The notes beneath the pieces are model-generated. The model saw nothing but the letters and a program-made list of their open reading frames with translations, did not search any database and was not told where the DNA came from. From Streptomyces violens (GTDB taxonomy: Bacteria > Actinomycetota > Actinomycetes > Streptomycetales > Streptomycetaceae): a DNA stretch of 64,000 nt. Within the stretch, counting starts at the first letter, position 1, and each line of letters begins with the position of its first letter. The position numbers and the translations under genes are program-made. Location: contig NZ_JOBH01000003.1 in NCBI RefSeq assembly GCF_000717745.1, forward strand, positions 405,624-469,623, read 5' to 3'. Of the stretch, positions 50,877 to 59,184 are shown piece by piece.

Positions 50877-51920
50877 TCAAGGCGTGTCGCCGGGCCGGAT
50901 GACGACCTTGAGATGCGTCGGGTCGGCGGTGGGGGCGCGCAGGGCCTCGGCCGCGTGTTCCAGGGGGAAGCGGCCGGTGAGAACGGAGGCCAGGTCGACA
51001 CTGCCGTCGGCGGCGAGGGCAAGGGCGGTCGGGAAGGCGTGCGCGTAACGGAAGGCGCAGACCAGGTCGATCTCGTGCCGCTGGAGGTGGGCCAGGGGGA
51101 GGCCGTCGACGGTGGGGGCCGCCTGGCCGACGACGGTGGCGCGACCGCCGGGGCGCAGCGCGTGCAGCGCCTGCCAGAGCGCCGAGGGGTGGGCGGAGCA
51201 CTCCAACAGCCGGTCAAAGCCTGAGAGTTCGAGGTTGTGCCGGGCGGTGTTCACGGTGCGGGTGGCGCCCAGCTCGCGTGCGCGGGCGAGACGGGCGTCG
51301 TTGATGTCGGTGACGACGACCTCGACGGCCCCGGCGGCGCGGGCCACTTGACAGCAGAGAATGCCGATTGGCCCGGCGCCGGTGATCAGTACTCGGTCGC
51401 CGAAGGTCACCTCGGCGCGGCGCACCGCCCAGACGGCGACGGCCAACGGCTCGATGAACGCGCCGAGTTCGAGAGGTATCGCGTCCGGGAGCGGGTGCAC
51501 GGCGCGGCTCGGGGCGACCAGGTGCGTTGCCAGGGTGCCGTGGACGGGCGGCGAACCGAAGCAGGTACCGGTCGGGCAGAGGTTGTACCGCCCCGACCGG
51601 CAGACAGCACATGTGCCGCAGCCGACAGCGGGTTCGACGGCGACGTGGGTGCCGGGGGTCACCGTGGCCGAGGGGCCGGTGGCGACGACGGTGCCGGAGG
51701 CTTCGTGGCCGAGGACGGTGGGCTGCCGCAGGACGTTGCCGCCGTTGCGGCCACTGGCGAAGTAGTGCATGTCGGAGCCGCAGACGCCGACGGCGTCGAC
51801 AGCGATGAGGACATCGTCCGCGCCGAGCGGCCGCAGCGGCAGTTCCTCGATGCGCAGATCTTCGGCAGCGTGCAGGACGGCGGCGCGCGCCGTGGTGGGC
51901 AGGGGTGGGACGGCTGTCAT
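50877..51920 (-). CDS. Zinc-dependent medium-chain alcohol/polyol dehydrogenase
   Basis: A 347-residue MDR enzyme. The catalytic zinc site is VGVCGSDMHYF (Cys) and GHEASG (His-Glu); the structural zinc ligands are CGTCAVCRSGRYNLC; the Rossmann motif is VLITGAGPIGILCCQVARAA. It is closest in style to L-idonate, sorbitol or L-gulonate 5-dehydrogenases, oxidising a secondary hydroxyl of a polyol or sugar acid with NAD(P)+. It lies between the mannitol-dehydrogenase-type gene and the transporter gene in one operon. Confidence 0.88.
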   Translation of the reverse strand: MTAVPPLPTTARAAVLHAAEDLRIEELPLRPLGADDVLIAVDAVGVCGSDMHYFASGRNGGNVLRQPTVLGHEASGTVVATGPSATVTPGTHVAVEPAVGCGTCAVCRSGRYNLCPTGTCFGSPPVHGTLATHLVAPSRAVHPLPDAIPLELGAFIEPLAVAVWAVRRAEVTFGDRVLITGAGPIGILCCQVARAAGAVEVVVTDINDARLARARELGATRTVNTARHNLELSGFDRLLECSAHPSALWQALHALRPGGRATVVGQAAPTVDGLPLAHLQRHEIDLVCAFRYAHAFPTALALAADGSVDLASVLTGRFPLEHAAEALRAPTADPTHLKVVIRPGDTP

Positions 51921-51976
51921 GTGCTCACGTCCTTGTGAGGAGGGGCGGGATGCCCCGGGGAGAAGGAAGGGGAGGA

Positions 51977-53491
51977 TCAGGCGGAGCCGGCGGCTTCGGC
52001 GGCCGCCGCACGCGTGCCCCTGGTGTGGATCAGGTCGATGAACTCGCCGATCCGGGCGGCGAATGCGGGGTGTTCCGGCAGTTCGTCGCCGAGGAGACCG
52101 TCGTTCAGGACGGCGGTGGCGAATGACGGGCCGCCTCCGGCACGGGTGCGAAGGGCGGCGAGGCGGTCGCGGGCCGGGTCCGCCATGGCGGCCGCGTGCT
52201 CGCCGGGGTCGAAGCCGGCGGCGGGGGCCAGGCAGCAGAGGTAGGCGGCGACGGTGAGGGCGAGATGGTGGGGCATCCGTCCGGCGCGCAGCTGGAGCAG
52301 GGCGGGGTCGGGGATGCGTTGCCGCAGTTTGACGGAGCCGTCCGAGCCGACCTGGCGGGTGCGGTGGCCGAGCGCCGAGTTGGCCCAGCGGGTGAAGAGC
52401 TGGGCCACATACGCGTCCAGGTCGACGTCGTCGGGGACGATGAGGCTGGGCAGGTACTCCTTCCAGAGGACTGCGCGGGCTGCCTCGGTGACGAAGGGTT
52501 GCGCGGTGGACTGCGGGATGGTGTCGCAGCCCGCGAGGGCGCCCAGGTAGGCGATGAGCGAGTGCGTGCCGTTGAGCAGCCGGACCTTCAGCAGCTCGTA
52601 CGGCTCCACGTCGTCGGTGAACAGCGCGTCACCGGCCTCCCAGGCGGGACGGGACGCGGCGAAGCGATCCTCCAAGACCCACATGCTGAACGGCTCAGCG
52701 GGTGCCGGGACTTCGTCGCGCAGGCCGAGCGCCTCGGCTACGGCGCTGCGCTCCGCGTCCGTCGTCGCCGGCACGATGCGGTCCACCATCGTGTTGGGGA
52801 AGGTGAGGTTTCCGGCGGCCATCCAAGCACCGACCTCCTCGCCTTCCTCGCCCGGCAGGCGGTCGATGAATTCCTGGACGAGGCGGCGCGTGTGGTCGCC
52901 GTTGCCGACCAGGTTGTCGCAGCTCAGGACGGTGACCGGGGCGGCATGGGTGGCGGCGCGTTCCTGGAGGGCGCGCACGATGCGGCCCAGGGTGGTCTGC
53001 GGGGCGGTGCGGTTGCCGCGCAGATCGGCCTGTATTCCTGGGTGGTCGAGGTCGAGGCCGCCGGTGCGGGGCGAGTACGTGTAGCCGTGTTCGGTGACGG
53101 TCAGGGAGATCACGCGGGTGCCGGGGGCGGCGAGGGCGCGCTGCACCGGCTCGGGTTCGCGGGCAGCGACCAGCACCCCCGTGTGCACGGCAGGGATGGT
53201 GCAGCGCAGGCCGTCCGGAGAGAGCTCGGCGACGGTGTAGCGCAGGTCCTGGGCGCGGAGTGCGTCGGCGACGCCGGTGGCGCGCCCGGCGACGCCGAGG
53301 ACGCCCCATGGGCCGTCCTCGCGGGCGAGCGCGGCGGCGGTGTAGACGGCCTGGTGGGCGCGGTGGAAGTTGCCGAGGCCGAGGTGGACGATGCCGGTGT
53401 CGGCCGGGGTGAGGGTGCGGTGGTGCAGCAGGGCGCCGGCGGGTGCGGTGGCCGCGGTCAGCCGGGCGGTACGGGCGGGAGCGGTGCTCAT
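51977..53491 (-). CDS. Mannitol dehydrogenase-family oxidoreductase (fructuronate reductase-like)
   Basis: A 504-residue enzyme of the polyol-specific long-chain dehydrogenase family: GIVHLGLGNFHRAHQAVYTA (Rossmann), SLTVTEHGYTYSP, VLSCDNLVGNGDHTRRLVQE, FPNTMVDRIVPATTD and the catalytic lysine region YELLKVRLLNGTHSLIAYLG. Members interconvert mannitol/fructose or D-mannonate/D-fructuronate. Its place between a ManD-type dehydratase and an alcohol dehydrogenase favours the mannonate reaction. Confidence 0.88.
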   Translation of the reverse strand: MSTAPARTARLTAATAPAGALLHHRTLTPADTGIVHLGLGNFHRAHQAVYTAAALAREDGPWGVLGVAGRATGVADALRAQDLRYTVAELSPDGLRCTIPAVHTGVLVAAREPEPVQRALAAPGTRVISLTVTEHGYTYSPRTGGLDLDHPGIQADLRGNRTAPQTTLGRIVRALQERAATHAAPVTVLSCDNLVGNGDHTRRLVQEFIDRLPGEEGEEVGAWMAAGNLTFPNTMVDRIVPATTDAERSAVAEALGLRDEVPAPAEPFSMWVLEDRFAASRPAWEAGDALFTDDVEPYELLKVRLLNGTHSLIAYLGALAGCDTIPQSTAQPFVTEAARAVLWKEYLPSLIVPDDVDLDAYVAQLFTRWANSALGHRTRQVGSDGSVKLRQRIPDPALLQLRAGRMPHHLALTVAAYLCCLAPAAGFDPGEHAAAMADPARDRLAALRTRAGGGPSFATAVLNDGLLGDELPEHPAFAARIGEFIDLIHTRGTRAAAAEAAGSA

Positions 53492-53523
53492 GAGCGAGTA
53501 AGTCCTTGTTGCGGGAGGCCGGG

Positions 53524-54747
53524 TCACCAGTCGGTCATCGAGCCGTCGCGGTGGCGGGCGAGGGGGAGGTAGGCGGGCTCGTAGGGGTGCCGTGCGGCGA
53601 GTTCCTCGTCGACCTCGATGCCGAGGCCCGGCGCGTCTCCCGGGTGCAGATGCCCGTCCTCGTACGACCAGGCGTGCCGGAACACCTCGTGCACCAGCGG
53701 GTCGTACCCCATGTACTCCTGGATGGCGAAGTTCGGGGTGGCCAGGCCGACGTGGAGCGAGGCGGCCAGCGCGACGGGGGAGATGTCGGAGGGGCCGTGC
53801 GGGCCGAGCTTGATCTGCCAGATGTCGGCGAGGGATGCGATACGGCGCAGATGGCTGATGCCACCGGCGTGGGTGACGCAGCAGCGCACGTAGTCGATGA
53901 GCTGCTCGGTGATCAGGCTCTGGCATTCCCAGACGGTGTTGAAGACCTCCCCGATGGCCAGGGGAACGGTGGTCTTCGCGCGGACACCGCGCAACACCTC
54001 CTGATTCTCGGCGGGGGTGACGTCCTCCAGCCAGAACAGGTCGAGGTCCTCGAGGGAACGGCCCAGCCGGGCGGCCTGGTTCGGGGTGAGGCGGTGGTGG
54101 GCGTCGTGCAGCAGCTTGATCTCGGGGCCGAGGTGGGAGCGGGCCGCCGCCAGCGCCTCGGGGGCGTGCCGCAGATAGGCGTCGGTGTCCCAGGTCTCCT
54201 CAACGGGGGCCAGGCCGCGCCCGGCGGGCTCGTACGCGGCGCCGTCCTTGCTCACGCCGTACACGATGTCCAGTCCGGGGACGCCGGTCTGGGCCCGTAC
54301 GGCCCGGAAGCCCTGGGCGAGCCGGGCATCGAGGGAGTCCAGCAGCCGCGGTACGTCCCAGCCGGTGGCATGGGTGTAGGCGAGGATCCGGTCGCGTACG
54401 GCACCGCCGAGGAGCTGGTAGACCGGCAGCCCGGCGACCTTGCCCTTGATGTCCCACAGGGCCAGGTCGACCGCGCCGATGGCCGTCATGGTGACCGGGC
54501 CGCGGCGCCAGTAGCCGCCGCGGTAGAGGTACTGCCAGGTGTCCTCGACGCGGGCCGGGTCGCGGCCGATGAGCAGCGGGGCCAGATGGTCGCGGAGGTA
54601 GGAAGCGACGGCCAGTTCGCGGCCGTTGAGGGTGGCGTCGCCCCAGCCGACGAGGCCCTGTTCGGTAGCGATTTTGAGGGTGACGAAGTTGCGGGTGGGG
54701 CTGGTGGCCAGGACGTCGACGGCGGCGATGCGGTCGGGCTTGCTCAT
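53524..54747 (-). CDS. ManD-type mannonate (or related sugar acid) dehydratase, enolase superfamily
   Basis: A 407-residue protein of the enolase superfamily, RspA/ManD group: an N-terminal cap ([40 protein letters not shown]), then the barrel with metal ligands in [23 protein letters not shown] and IGEVFN, and the C-terminal motif [20 protein letters not shown]. ManD converts D-mannonate to 2-keto-3-deoxygluconate; some homologues act weakly or on D-gluconate. Its ATG overlaps the stop of the 2-hydroxyacid dehydrogenase gene (TGATG). Confidence 0.88.
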   Translation of the reverse strand: MSKPDRIAAVDVLATSPTRNFVTLKIATEQGLVGWGDATLNGRELAVASYLRDHLAPLLIGRDPARVEDTWQYLYRGGYWRRGPVTMTAIGAVDLALWDIKGKVAGLPVYQLLGGAVRDRILAYTHATGWDVPRLLDSLDARLAQGFRAVRAQTGVPGLDIVYGVSKDGAAYEPAGRGLAPVEETWDTDAYLRHAPEALAAARSHLGPEIKLLHDAHHRLTPNQAARLGRSLEDLDLFWLEDVTPAENQEVLRGVRAKTTVPLAIGEVFNTVWECQSLITEQLIDYVRCCVTHAGGISHLRRIASLADIWQIKLGPHGPSDISPVALAASLHVGLATPNFAIQEYMGYDPLVHEVFRHAWSYEDGHLHPGDAPGLGIEVDEELAARHPYEPAYLPLARHRDGSMTDW

Positions 54748-55751
54748 CAGGAGCGCTCCACGATATTGGTAAGTTCCTCGCCCGCGGCAAGGCGGCGGAT
54801 GTTGGCGGCGATGTCGGCCGCGCGGGCGGCGAAGGTCTGCCGGGTCAGCCCACTGGAATGCGGGGTCATCAGGACGTTGGGCAGCGTGTGGAAGGGGTGG
54901 CGGCTGGGCTGCTGCCGCTCGCCGGGTGCGGAGGGGTAGGCGTACCAGACATCCAGCGCGGCGCCGCCCAGCCGGCCGGAGTGCAGTGCCTCGTACAGTG
55001 CGTCCTCGTCGACGACCGCTCCCCGGCCGACGTTGATGAGCACCGACTCCGGGTGCAGGCGAGCGAGTTCGGGCGCGCCGAGCAGTCCGCGGGTGGTCTC
55101 GGTGAGAGGTACGGCGACGACCACGATGTCGCTGCGGTTGAGGAGATGTGGCAGGTCGTCCACGGTGCCGGACCATTCCAGCCCTTGTGCGCCCGCATCC
55201 ACCTCGCCGCGCCGGGAGATGGCGAGCCCGCGGGCCCCGAAGGCCCGGAGCAGTTGCCATGAGCGGGCGCCGATGTGGCCGAAGCCGAGGAAGCCGACGG
55301 TCGCCCCGGCGAGGGTGGGCTGCCACCCGGCGTCGTCCGGTGCGTACACGGGGCTGAGCCAGCGGCCTTCGCGCAGGGCGGCGTCCTGGCGGAGCAGGCC
55401 GCGGCGCAGCAGGACCGCGGAGGCGGCCACGTACTCCGCCATGGAGTCCTCGTGGTGGTACGTGCACGCCACTTGAGTGCCGGGTGGGAGTGCGGAGCGG
55501 TCGATGCCGTCCGTGCCCGCGCCCGCGGCGTGGACCAGCCGAAGCCGCTCGGCGGCCCGTGCGATGGCGGCCGTGCAGGTGCCGGACACCAGCACATCGG
55601 CCTTGACCACGGCCTCTGCGACAGCATTGGGGTCGGTGGGATCGGGCCACTCCACCGTGCTGCCGGCGGGAAGCCCGCGCTCGAATTCCGAGCGAAGGGG
55701 GCGGAGGTTGGCGTCGGCCACGACGATGCGTAGGCCGTGGGAGGTGCTCAT
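54747..55751 (-). CDS. D-isomer-specific 2-hydroxyacid dehydrogenase
   Basis: A 334-residue NAD-dependent enzyme. The N-terminal half is the substrate domain ([33 protein letters not shown]); the cofactor motif is [20 protein letters not shown]; catalytic-region motifs are [31 protein letters not shown] and [10 protein letters not shown], where His replaces in order the usual catalytic His (PH). It reduces a 2-keto acid. Coupled to the ManD-type gene downstream. First enzyme gene after the LacI gene. Confidence 0.87.
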   Translation of the reverse strand: MSTSHGLRIVVADANLRPLRSEFERGLPAGSTVEWPDPTDPNAVAEAVVKADVLVSGTCTAAIARAAERLRLVHAAGAGTDGIDRSALPPGTQVACTYHHEDSMAEYVAASAVLLRRGLLRQDAALREGRWLSPVYAPDDAGWQPTLAGATVGFLGFGHIGARSWQLLRAFGARGLAISRRGEVDAGAQGLEWSGTVDDLPHLLNRSDIVVVAVPLTETTRGLLGAPELARLHPESVLINVGRGAVVDEDALYEALHSGRLGGAALDVWYAYPSAPGERQQPSRHPFHTLPNVLMTPHSSGLTRQTFAARAADIAANIRRLAAGEELTNIVERS

Positions 55752-55809
55752 GCGTGGCCTCGATGCGCAAAAAGCTGGCACATGGGTGCTCCTGGGAGGG
55801 AATCGCGGG

Positions 55810-56832
55810 TCAGGAGTGGGCGGCGAACGCGCGGGAGGCCGCGGGCACGGGGCCGGTGGAGGCGCGGACGTGCAGTTGAGTGGCGAGCCGCAGGGTGTCC
55901 GGCCGGGGGCGTTCTCCGGAGACCGCGGTGGAGATCCGTTCCACAGCACTCGCCCCGGCCTGCGCCATGGGGACGGAGACGCTGGTGAGCGCCGGATGGG
56001 AGGCCTCAGCGAAGGGAATGTCGTCGAAGCCGACGACGCTGAGGTCCTCCGGGATCCGCACGCCGAGGGTGCGGGCGCCGGCGAGGATGCCCAGGGCGAC
56101 GAGGTCGTTGTGGGCCAGTACGGCGGTGGCGCCGGAGGCGAGGACACTCGCCGCAGCCGCGGTACCGCCGGCCACGGTCTCCGACTGCCGCCCCAGCACG
56201 TCGAGTTCCAGTCCGGCCTTCGCGGTCAGCTCGCGGGCCAGCGCGACGCGGTGGGCATTGGACCAGGAATGCGAGGATCCCTGAACGTAGGCGAGCTTCC
56301 GGTGGCCGAGCGCTGTCAGGTACTCGACGGTCTGGCGCAGCCCGTCATGCGCATCGGCGAGCACGCAGTCGGCCTGGTCGGTCTCCCGGTTGACCAGGAC
56401 CACCGGCGTGTCGCCGCACAGCCCGATCACCTCGTCGGCCGCCAGCCGCGGAGAGCAGACGATCAGCCCGGCCGCCCGCTGCCGCAGGTGCCCGATCAGC
56501 TCGCGCTCGCGGTCGGGGGCGAAATCGGTATCGGCCACCACGACGGCCAAGCGGCGGTGCCAGCCCTCGCGTTGTGCGCTCTTGACGAAGGAGCCGAAGA
56601 CGGGGTTCGCGACATCCGGGACGATCACCGCGACGGTGTCCTGCTGGGAGTCCCGGACCGCTCCACCGCTCGCGCGACCCTGAGGCGCTTCGTATCCGAG
56701 CTCCCGGGCGGCTTCGACAACCTTGCGCAAGGTTTCCGGTCCCAGGCGATCCGGTTCGTTGAATGCGCGGGATGCGGTGGACAAGGCGACGCCTGCGCGT
56801 TTGGCCACGTCCGTGAGGGTGGGGGCCACCAT
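55810..56832 (-). CDS. LacI-family repressor of the sugar-acid operon
   Basis: A 340-residue protein with the LacI HTH at the very start (LTDVAKRAGVALSTASRAFN, then LGPETLRKVVEAARELGYEA) and the periplasmic-binding-protein-like domain (VAVIVPDVANPVFGSFVKSA, VEYLTALGHRKLAYVQGSSH, AVLAHNDLVALGILAGARTL, LSVVGFDDIPFAEASHPALT). AGGAGGC is just before the ATG. It is the first gene of the leftward operon ending at 49410 and probably autoregulates through TTGCGCAA sites at 56911 and 56719. Confidence 0.9.
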   Translation of the reverse strand: MVAPTLTDVAKRAGVALSTASRAFNEPDRLGPETLRKVVEAARELGYEAPQGRASGGAVRDSQQDTVAVIVPDVANPVFGSFVKSAQREGWHRRLAVVVADTDFAPDRERELIGHLRQRAAGLIVCSPRLAADEVIGLCGDTPVVLVNRETDQADCVLADAHDGLRQTVEYLTALGHRKLAYVQGSSHSWSNAHRVALARELTAKAGLELDVLGRQSETVAGGTAAAASVLASGATAVLAHNDLVALGILAGARTLGVRIPEDLSVVGFDDIPFAEASHPALTSVSVPMAQAGASAVERISTAVSGERPRPDTLRLATQLHVRASTGPVPAASRAFAAHS

Positions 56833-56910
56833 GCCTCCTGAGGGGTATCGCGAGGCCGCATGGACTGCGGCTCGGGGCCCGATGAGCGGGCTGCCTCATG
56901 TTCGGCAATG

Positions 56911-56918
56911 TTGCGCAA
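56911..56918. promoter_or_regulatory. LacI-type operator core
   Basis: TTGCGCAA, the typical LacI-family core, lies about 80 bases upstream of the repressor's ATG at 56832. A perfect 16-bp palindrome AACCTTGCGCAAGGTT lies inside the gene at 56719-56734, although that one encodes the conserved TLRKV segment and may be fortuitous. Confidence 0.55.
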
Positions 56919-57011
56919 GAATGTCAACGGTTTGCCAACAGGTAAATTCAGAGGGGCTTGCGGTCGCCGTGCGAGCTGCCCAGCAGATTCCCTTCCGCGG
57001 CCCCGCCGCGG

Positions 57012-57703
57012 TCACCCTTCCCGTGGTGGCCCGCTGGTCCCCCGGACCACCAGCTTCGGGTTCAGTACCGCCTCCCGGGGCTCCAGCGCCGCGTTCTCCA
57101 GCCGCTCCACGGCGAATCGCACCGCGTGTACCGCCATGAGTACGGCGTCCTGGCGGACCGTTGTCAGGCCGATCGGCATGACGTGCGAGAGGTGGCTGTC
57201 GTCGTAGCCGACGACCGACACCTCGCGAGGGACGTCGATGCCCGCCCGGGCGAAGGTCATCAGCAGGCCCATCGCGCACCGGTCGTTGCCCGCGAGCACC
57301 GCGGTGGGCAGGGGCAGTCCCCGGTCGCGCTCGGCCAGGAGATGTCCCGACTCGGTGCCGGAGGCCTCGTCGTGGGCGCCGGGGATCACGCGGATCTCGT
57401 CGGCGAGGCCGTGCCGGCGCATCGCGTCGCGGTAGGCGCGGCGGCGTTCCACCGATCCGGGCTGCCGGCCGCCGTCGATGTGCACGATGCGTCGGTGGCC
57501 GAGTCCGAGGAGGTGGTCCATGGCCTGGCGTACGCCCTTGTTCTCGGCCGTGTGGACGCTGTCGATGGGCGCGCCCGGTATCCGGCGGCCGACCGAGACG
57601 GTGGCCGTGCGCTGCCCGAGGGCGGTCAGGTCGGCGGGGCCGGAGGCGGGACCCAGCAGGATCAGTGCCCCGCAGCGGTGGCTGAGCAGGGCGCCGGCCA
57701 CCT
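57012..57703 (-). pseudogene. LacI-type regulator lacking its DNA-binding domain
   Basis: The frame gives ALLSHRCGALILLGPASGPA, then AMDHLLGLGHRRIVHIDGGR, AVLAGNDRCAMGLLMTFARA and VSVVGYDDSHLSHVMPIGLT to a normal end. It is closely related to the LacI protein at 46220-47266. Its N-terminal HTH is missing because the sequence changes at about 57704 into an oppositely oriented transposase fragment. It cannot repress as it stands. Confidence 0.8.
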
Positions 57704-57705
57704 GG

Positions 57706-57940
57706 TGACCTGGGCGAAAACCTTCCTGGGCCTGACCGTCCGCACCGTTGCCCGGCCCAGGGACGCCACCGGCTTCGTCGTCCTGCCCCGCCGCTGGGTG
57801 GTCGAGCGGTCCATCAGCTGGATCATGCACGCCCGCCGCCTGGTCCGGGACTACGAACGGCTTCCCCAGCACAGTGAGGCCCTGATCACCTGGGCGGCGA
57901 TCACGTTGATGACCCGTCGGCTGACCCACCCGGCCCGTCC
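57706..57940 (+). pseudogene. C-terminal fragment of an IS5-family transposase
   Basis: The frame reads VTWAKTFLGLTVRTVARPRD, ATGFVVLPRRWVVERSISWI, MHARRLVRDYERLPQHSEAL and ITWAAITLMTRRLTHP, the final DDE block and C-terminus. No N-terminal part. It joins the truncated LacI gene on one side and overruns the end of the hypothetical gene at 57901 on the other. Confidence 0.82.
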
Positions 57941-58329
57941 GCTGGTCCGAACGGTCCCCAGCCCCTCTTTATCCACCGCATCCCGGCCTCGGCCTGCCAG
58001 GCTTCCAGGCCCGTCACTGCTTCCAGCTCCCGCAGGCTGCGCCCTTCGGAGTGGTGTTCCCGCACCGCACGGACAATCTTTCCCGCCCACATCTCATCGC
58101 TGATGAACGGCCGCCGCCTCAGCTTCTCGCAGATCGTGCCCATGCACTCCCGGGAGCAGGCCAGCACCATCCGTTGGCCATCGCGCTGGGGTTCGCTCAC
58201 GTGGTTGGCCGAGGAATCCGCCACCACCGCCAGCAGTGCGCCATCCCCGTCCCCGGTCAGCTCCAGCGCTCGTCCGCACGCGTCGCAGGCATCCAGCGAC
58301 GGGGAAACATCGTCTTCGTCCGGTCCCAT
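57901..58329 (-). CDS. Hypothetical protein, C-terminus altered by the IS fragment
   Basis: A 142-residue ORF. It contains CDACGRALE near the start, then MVLACSRECMGTICEKLRRR and FISDEMWAGKIVRAVREHH, ending in a helix-turn-helix-like segment (SLRELEAVTGLEAWQAEAGM, RWIKRGWG). The last 20 residues (Gly/Ser-rich) are read from the adjoining transposase fragment, so the native end is lost. The Cys pairs suggest zinc binding. A shorter relative lies at 58880-59110. Confidence 0.6.
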   Translation of the reverse strand: MGPDEDDVSPSLDACDACGRALELTGDGDGALLAVVADSSANHVSEPQRDGQRMVLACSRECMGTICEKLRRRPFISDEMWAGKIVRAVREHHSEGRSLRELEAVTGLEAWQAEAGMRWIKRGWGPFGPADGPGGSADGSST

Positions 58330-58461
58330 ACCCAGGGCACTACCCCGCCCCGCTGGTCACCATCGGGGATTGAAACCGGTGCTGGCCAAATTTCCGCCGG
58401 ACGAGTAGGCGGCCCGGAAGACGACTACCGGCTCACAAGAGTTTGTGCAACAAGGTGAGGC

Positions 58462-58827
58462 ATGGTCTGCCACGTCCCTTTCGACGGCGATGAACGCCGC
58501 GTGCTGGTCCGCGACGACATCATCGCCGTTCTGCTCGCCACCTTGGAGGGCGGAGCCCGAGCCGGGATCGAGGGCGCCGCCGTCCACGGAGCCGCCCTCA
58601 GCAAGCTGACCATGGACAATCTTGGCTCCGCCCTGATGCCGGTGCCGATCAAGCTGCTGTTCGCCGCTAACGCGGCAGTGCTGGCCAGTGCCGCCGACGA
58701 AGCGCAGAAATCCGGACCGACAAGCCGCTGCTTCGCGCGGATGAACGTGTTCCTCGTGGTGGACGACATCCTGGGAACCATGGGGCTCGGGACCTCCCAC
58801 CACACCGATCCTCCCCAGATACTCTGA
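58462..58827 (+). CDS. Hypothetical protein
   Basis: A 121-residue ORF with AAGGTGAGGC directly before its ATG. The sequence VCHVPFDGDERRVLVRDDII and AVLLATLEGGARAGIEGAAV, then MDNLGSALMPVPIKLLFAAN, is Ala-rich and partly hydrophobic without a clear membrane segment. No family recognised. The last 20 residues may be altered, because surrounding DNA is rearranged. Confidence 0.45.
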   Translation: MVCHVPFDGDERRVLVRDDIIAVLLATLEGGARAGIEGAAVHGAALSKLTMDNLGSALMPVPIKLLFAANAAVLASAADEAQKSGPTSRCFARMNVFLVVDDILGTMGLGTSHHTDPPQIL

Positions 58828-58879
58828 CGTGCGCCGGGCCCGCAGCACAGGGACGGTGATCACCTTGAGTCCCGGCGCC

Positions 58880-59110
58880 TGACCCGTCCGGCTCACCCGG
58901 TTGCCGTGAGGACCGGCAACACCGGGCATCCAGCCAAGCCAATCCCACCGAGATCTGCGGCAGCCGCAGCCCCGTCTGGCGCTCCAGTTCCGGCGGACTG
59001 AGCTCCCTCGGATGCCCCCTCAAAGCGCGGAGTATCTTGCCCGCCCACAGCTCTCCCGCATCGAACGGCCGACACCGGAACCGCTCTTCGAACCGCGTGA
59101 AGGTTCACCG
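58880..59110 (-). pseudogene. Fragment of a paralogue of the 57901-58329 protein
   Basis: Leftward the frame encodes RRFDAGELWAGKILRALRG-like sequence (FDAGELWAGKILRALRGHPR, ELSPPELERQTGLRLPQISV, GLAWLDARC), aligning with the last third of the protein at 57901-58329 (ISDEMWAGKIVRAVREHH). The Cys-containing first part is absent, and the frame runs on into non-homologous sequence. Confidence 0.5.
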
Positions 59111-59150
59111 ACAAACGGTGGCCGGGATCGACGATCTGCAGCTGGCCGAG

Positions 59151-59168
59151 GAGCCGGATCCCCGGCTC
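59151..59168. terminator. Hairpin after the NB-ARC gene
   Basis: GAGCCGG (59151-59157) and its complement CCGGCTC (59162-59168) around four bases, 17 bases downstream of the leftward stop at 59185. Confidence 0.45.
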
Positions 59169-59184
59169 CGGTCGGCCGCCCGCC

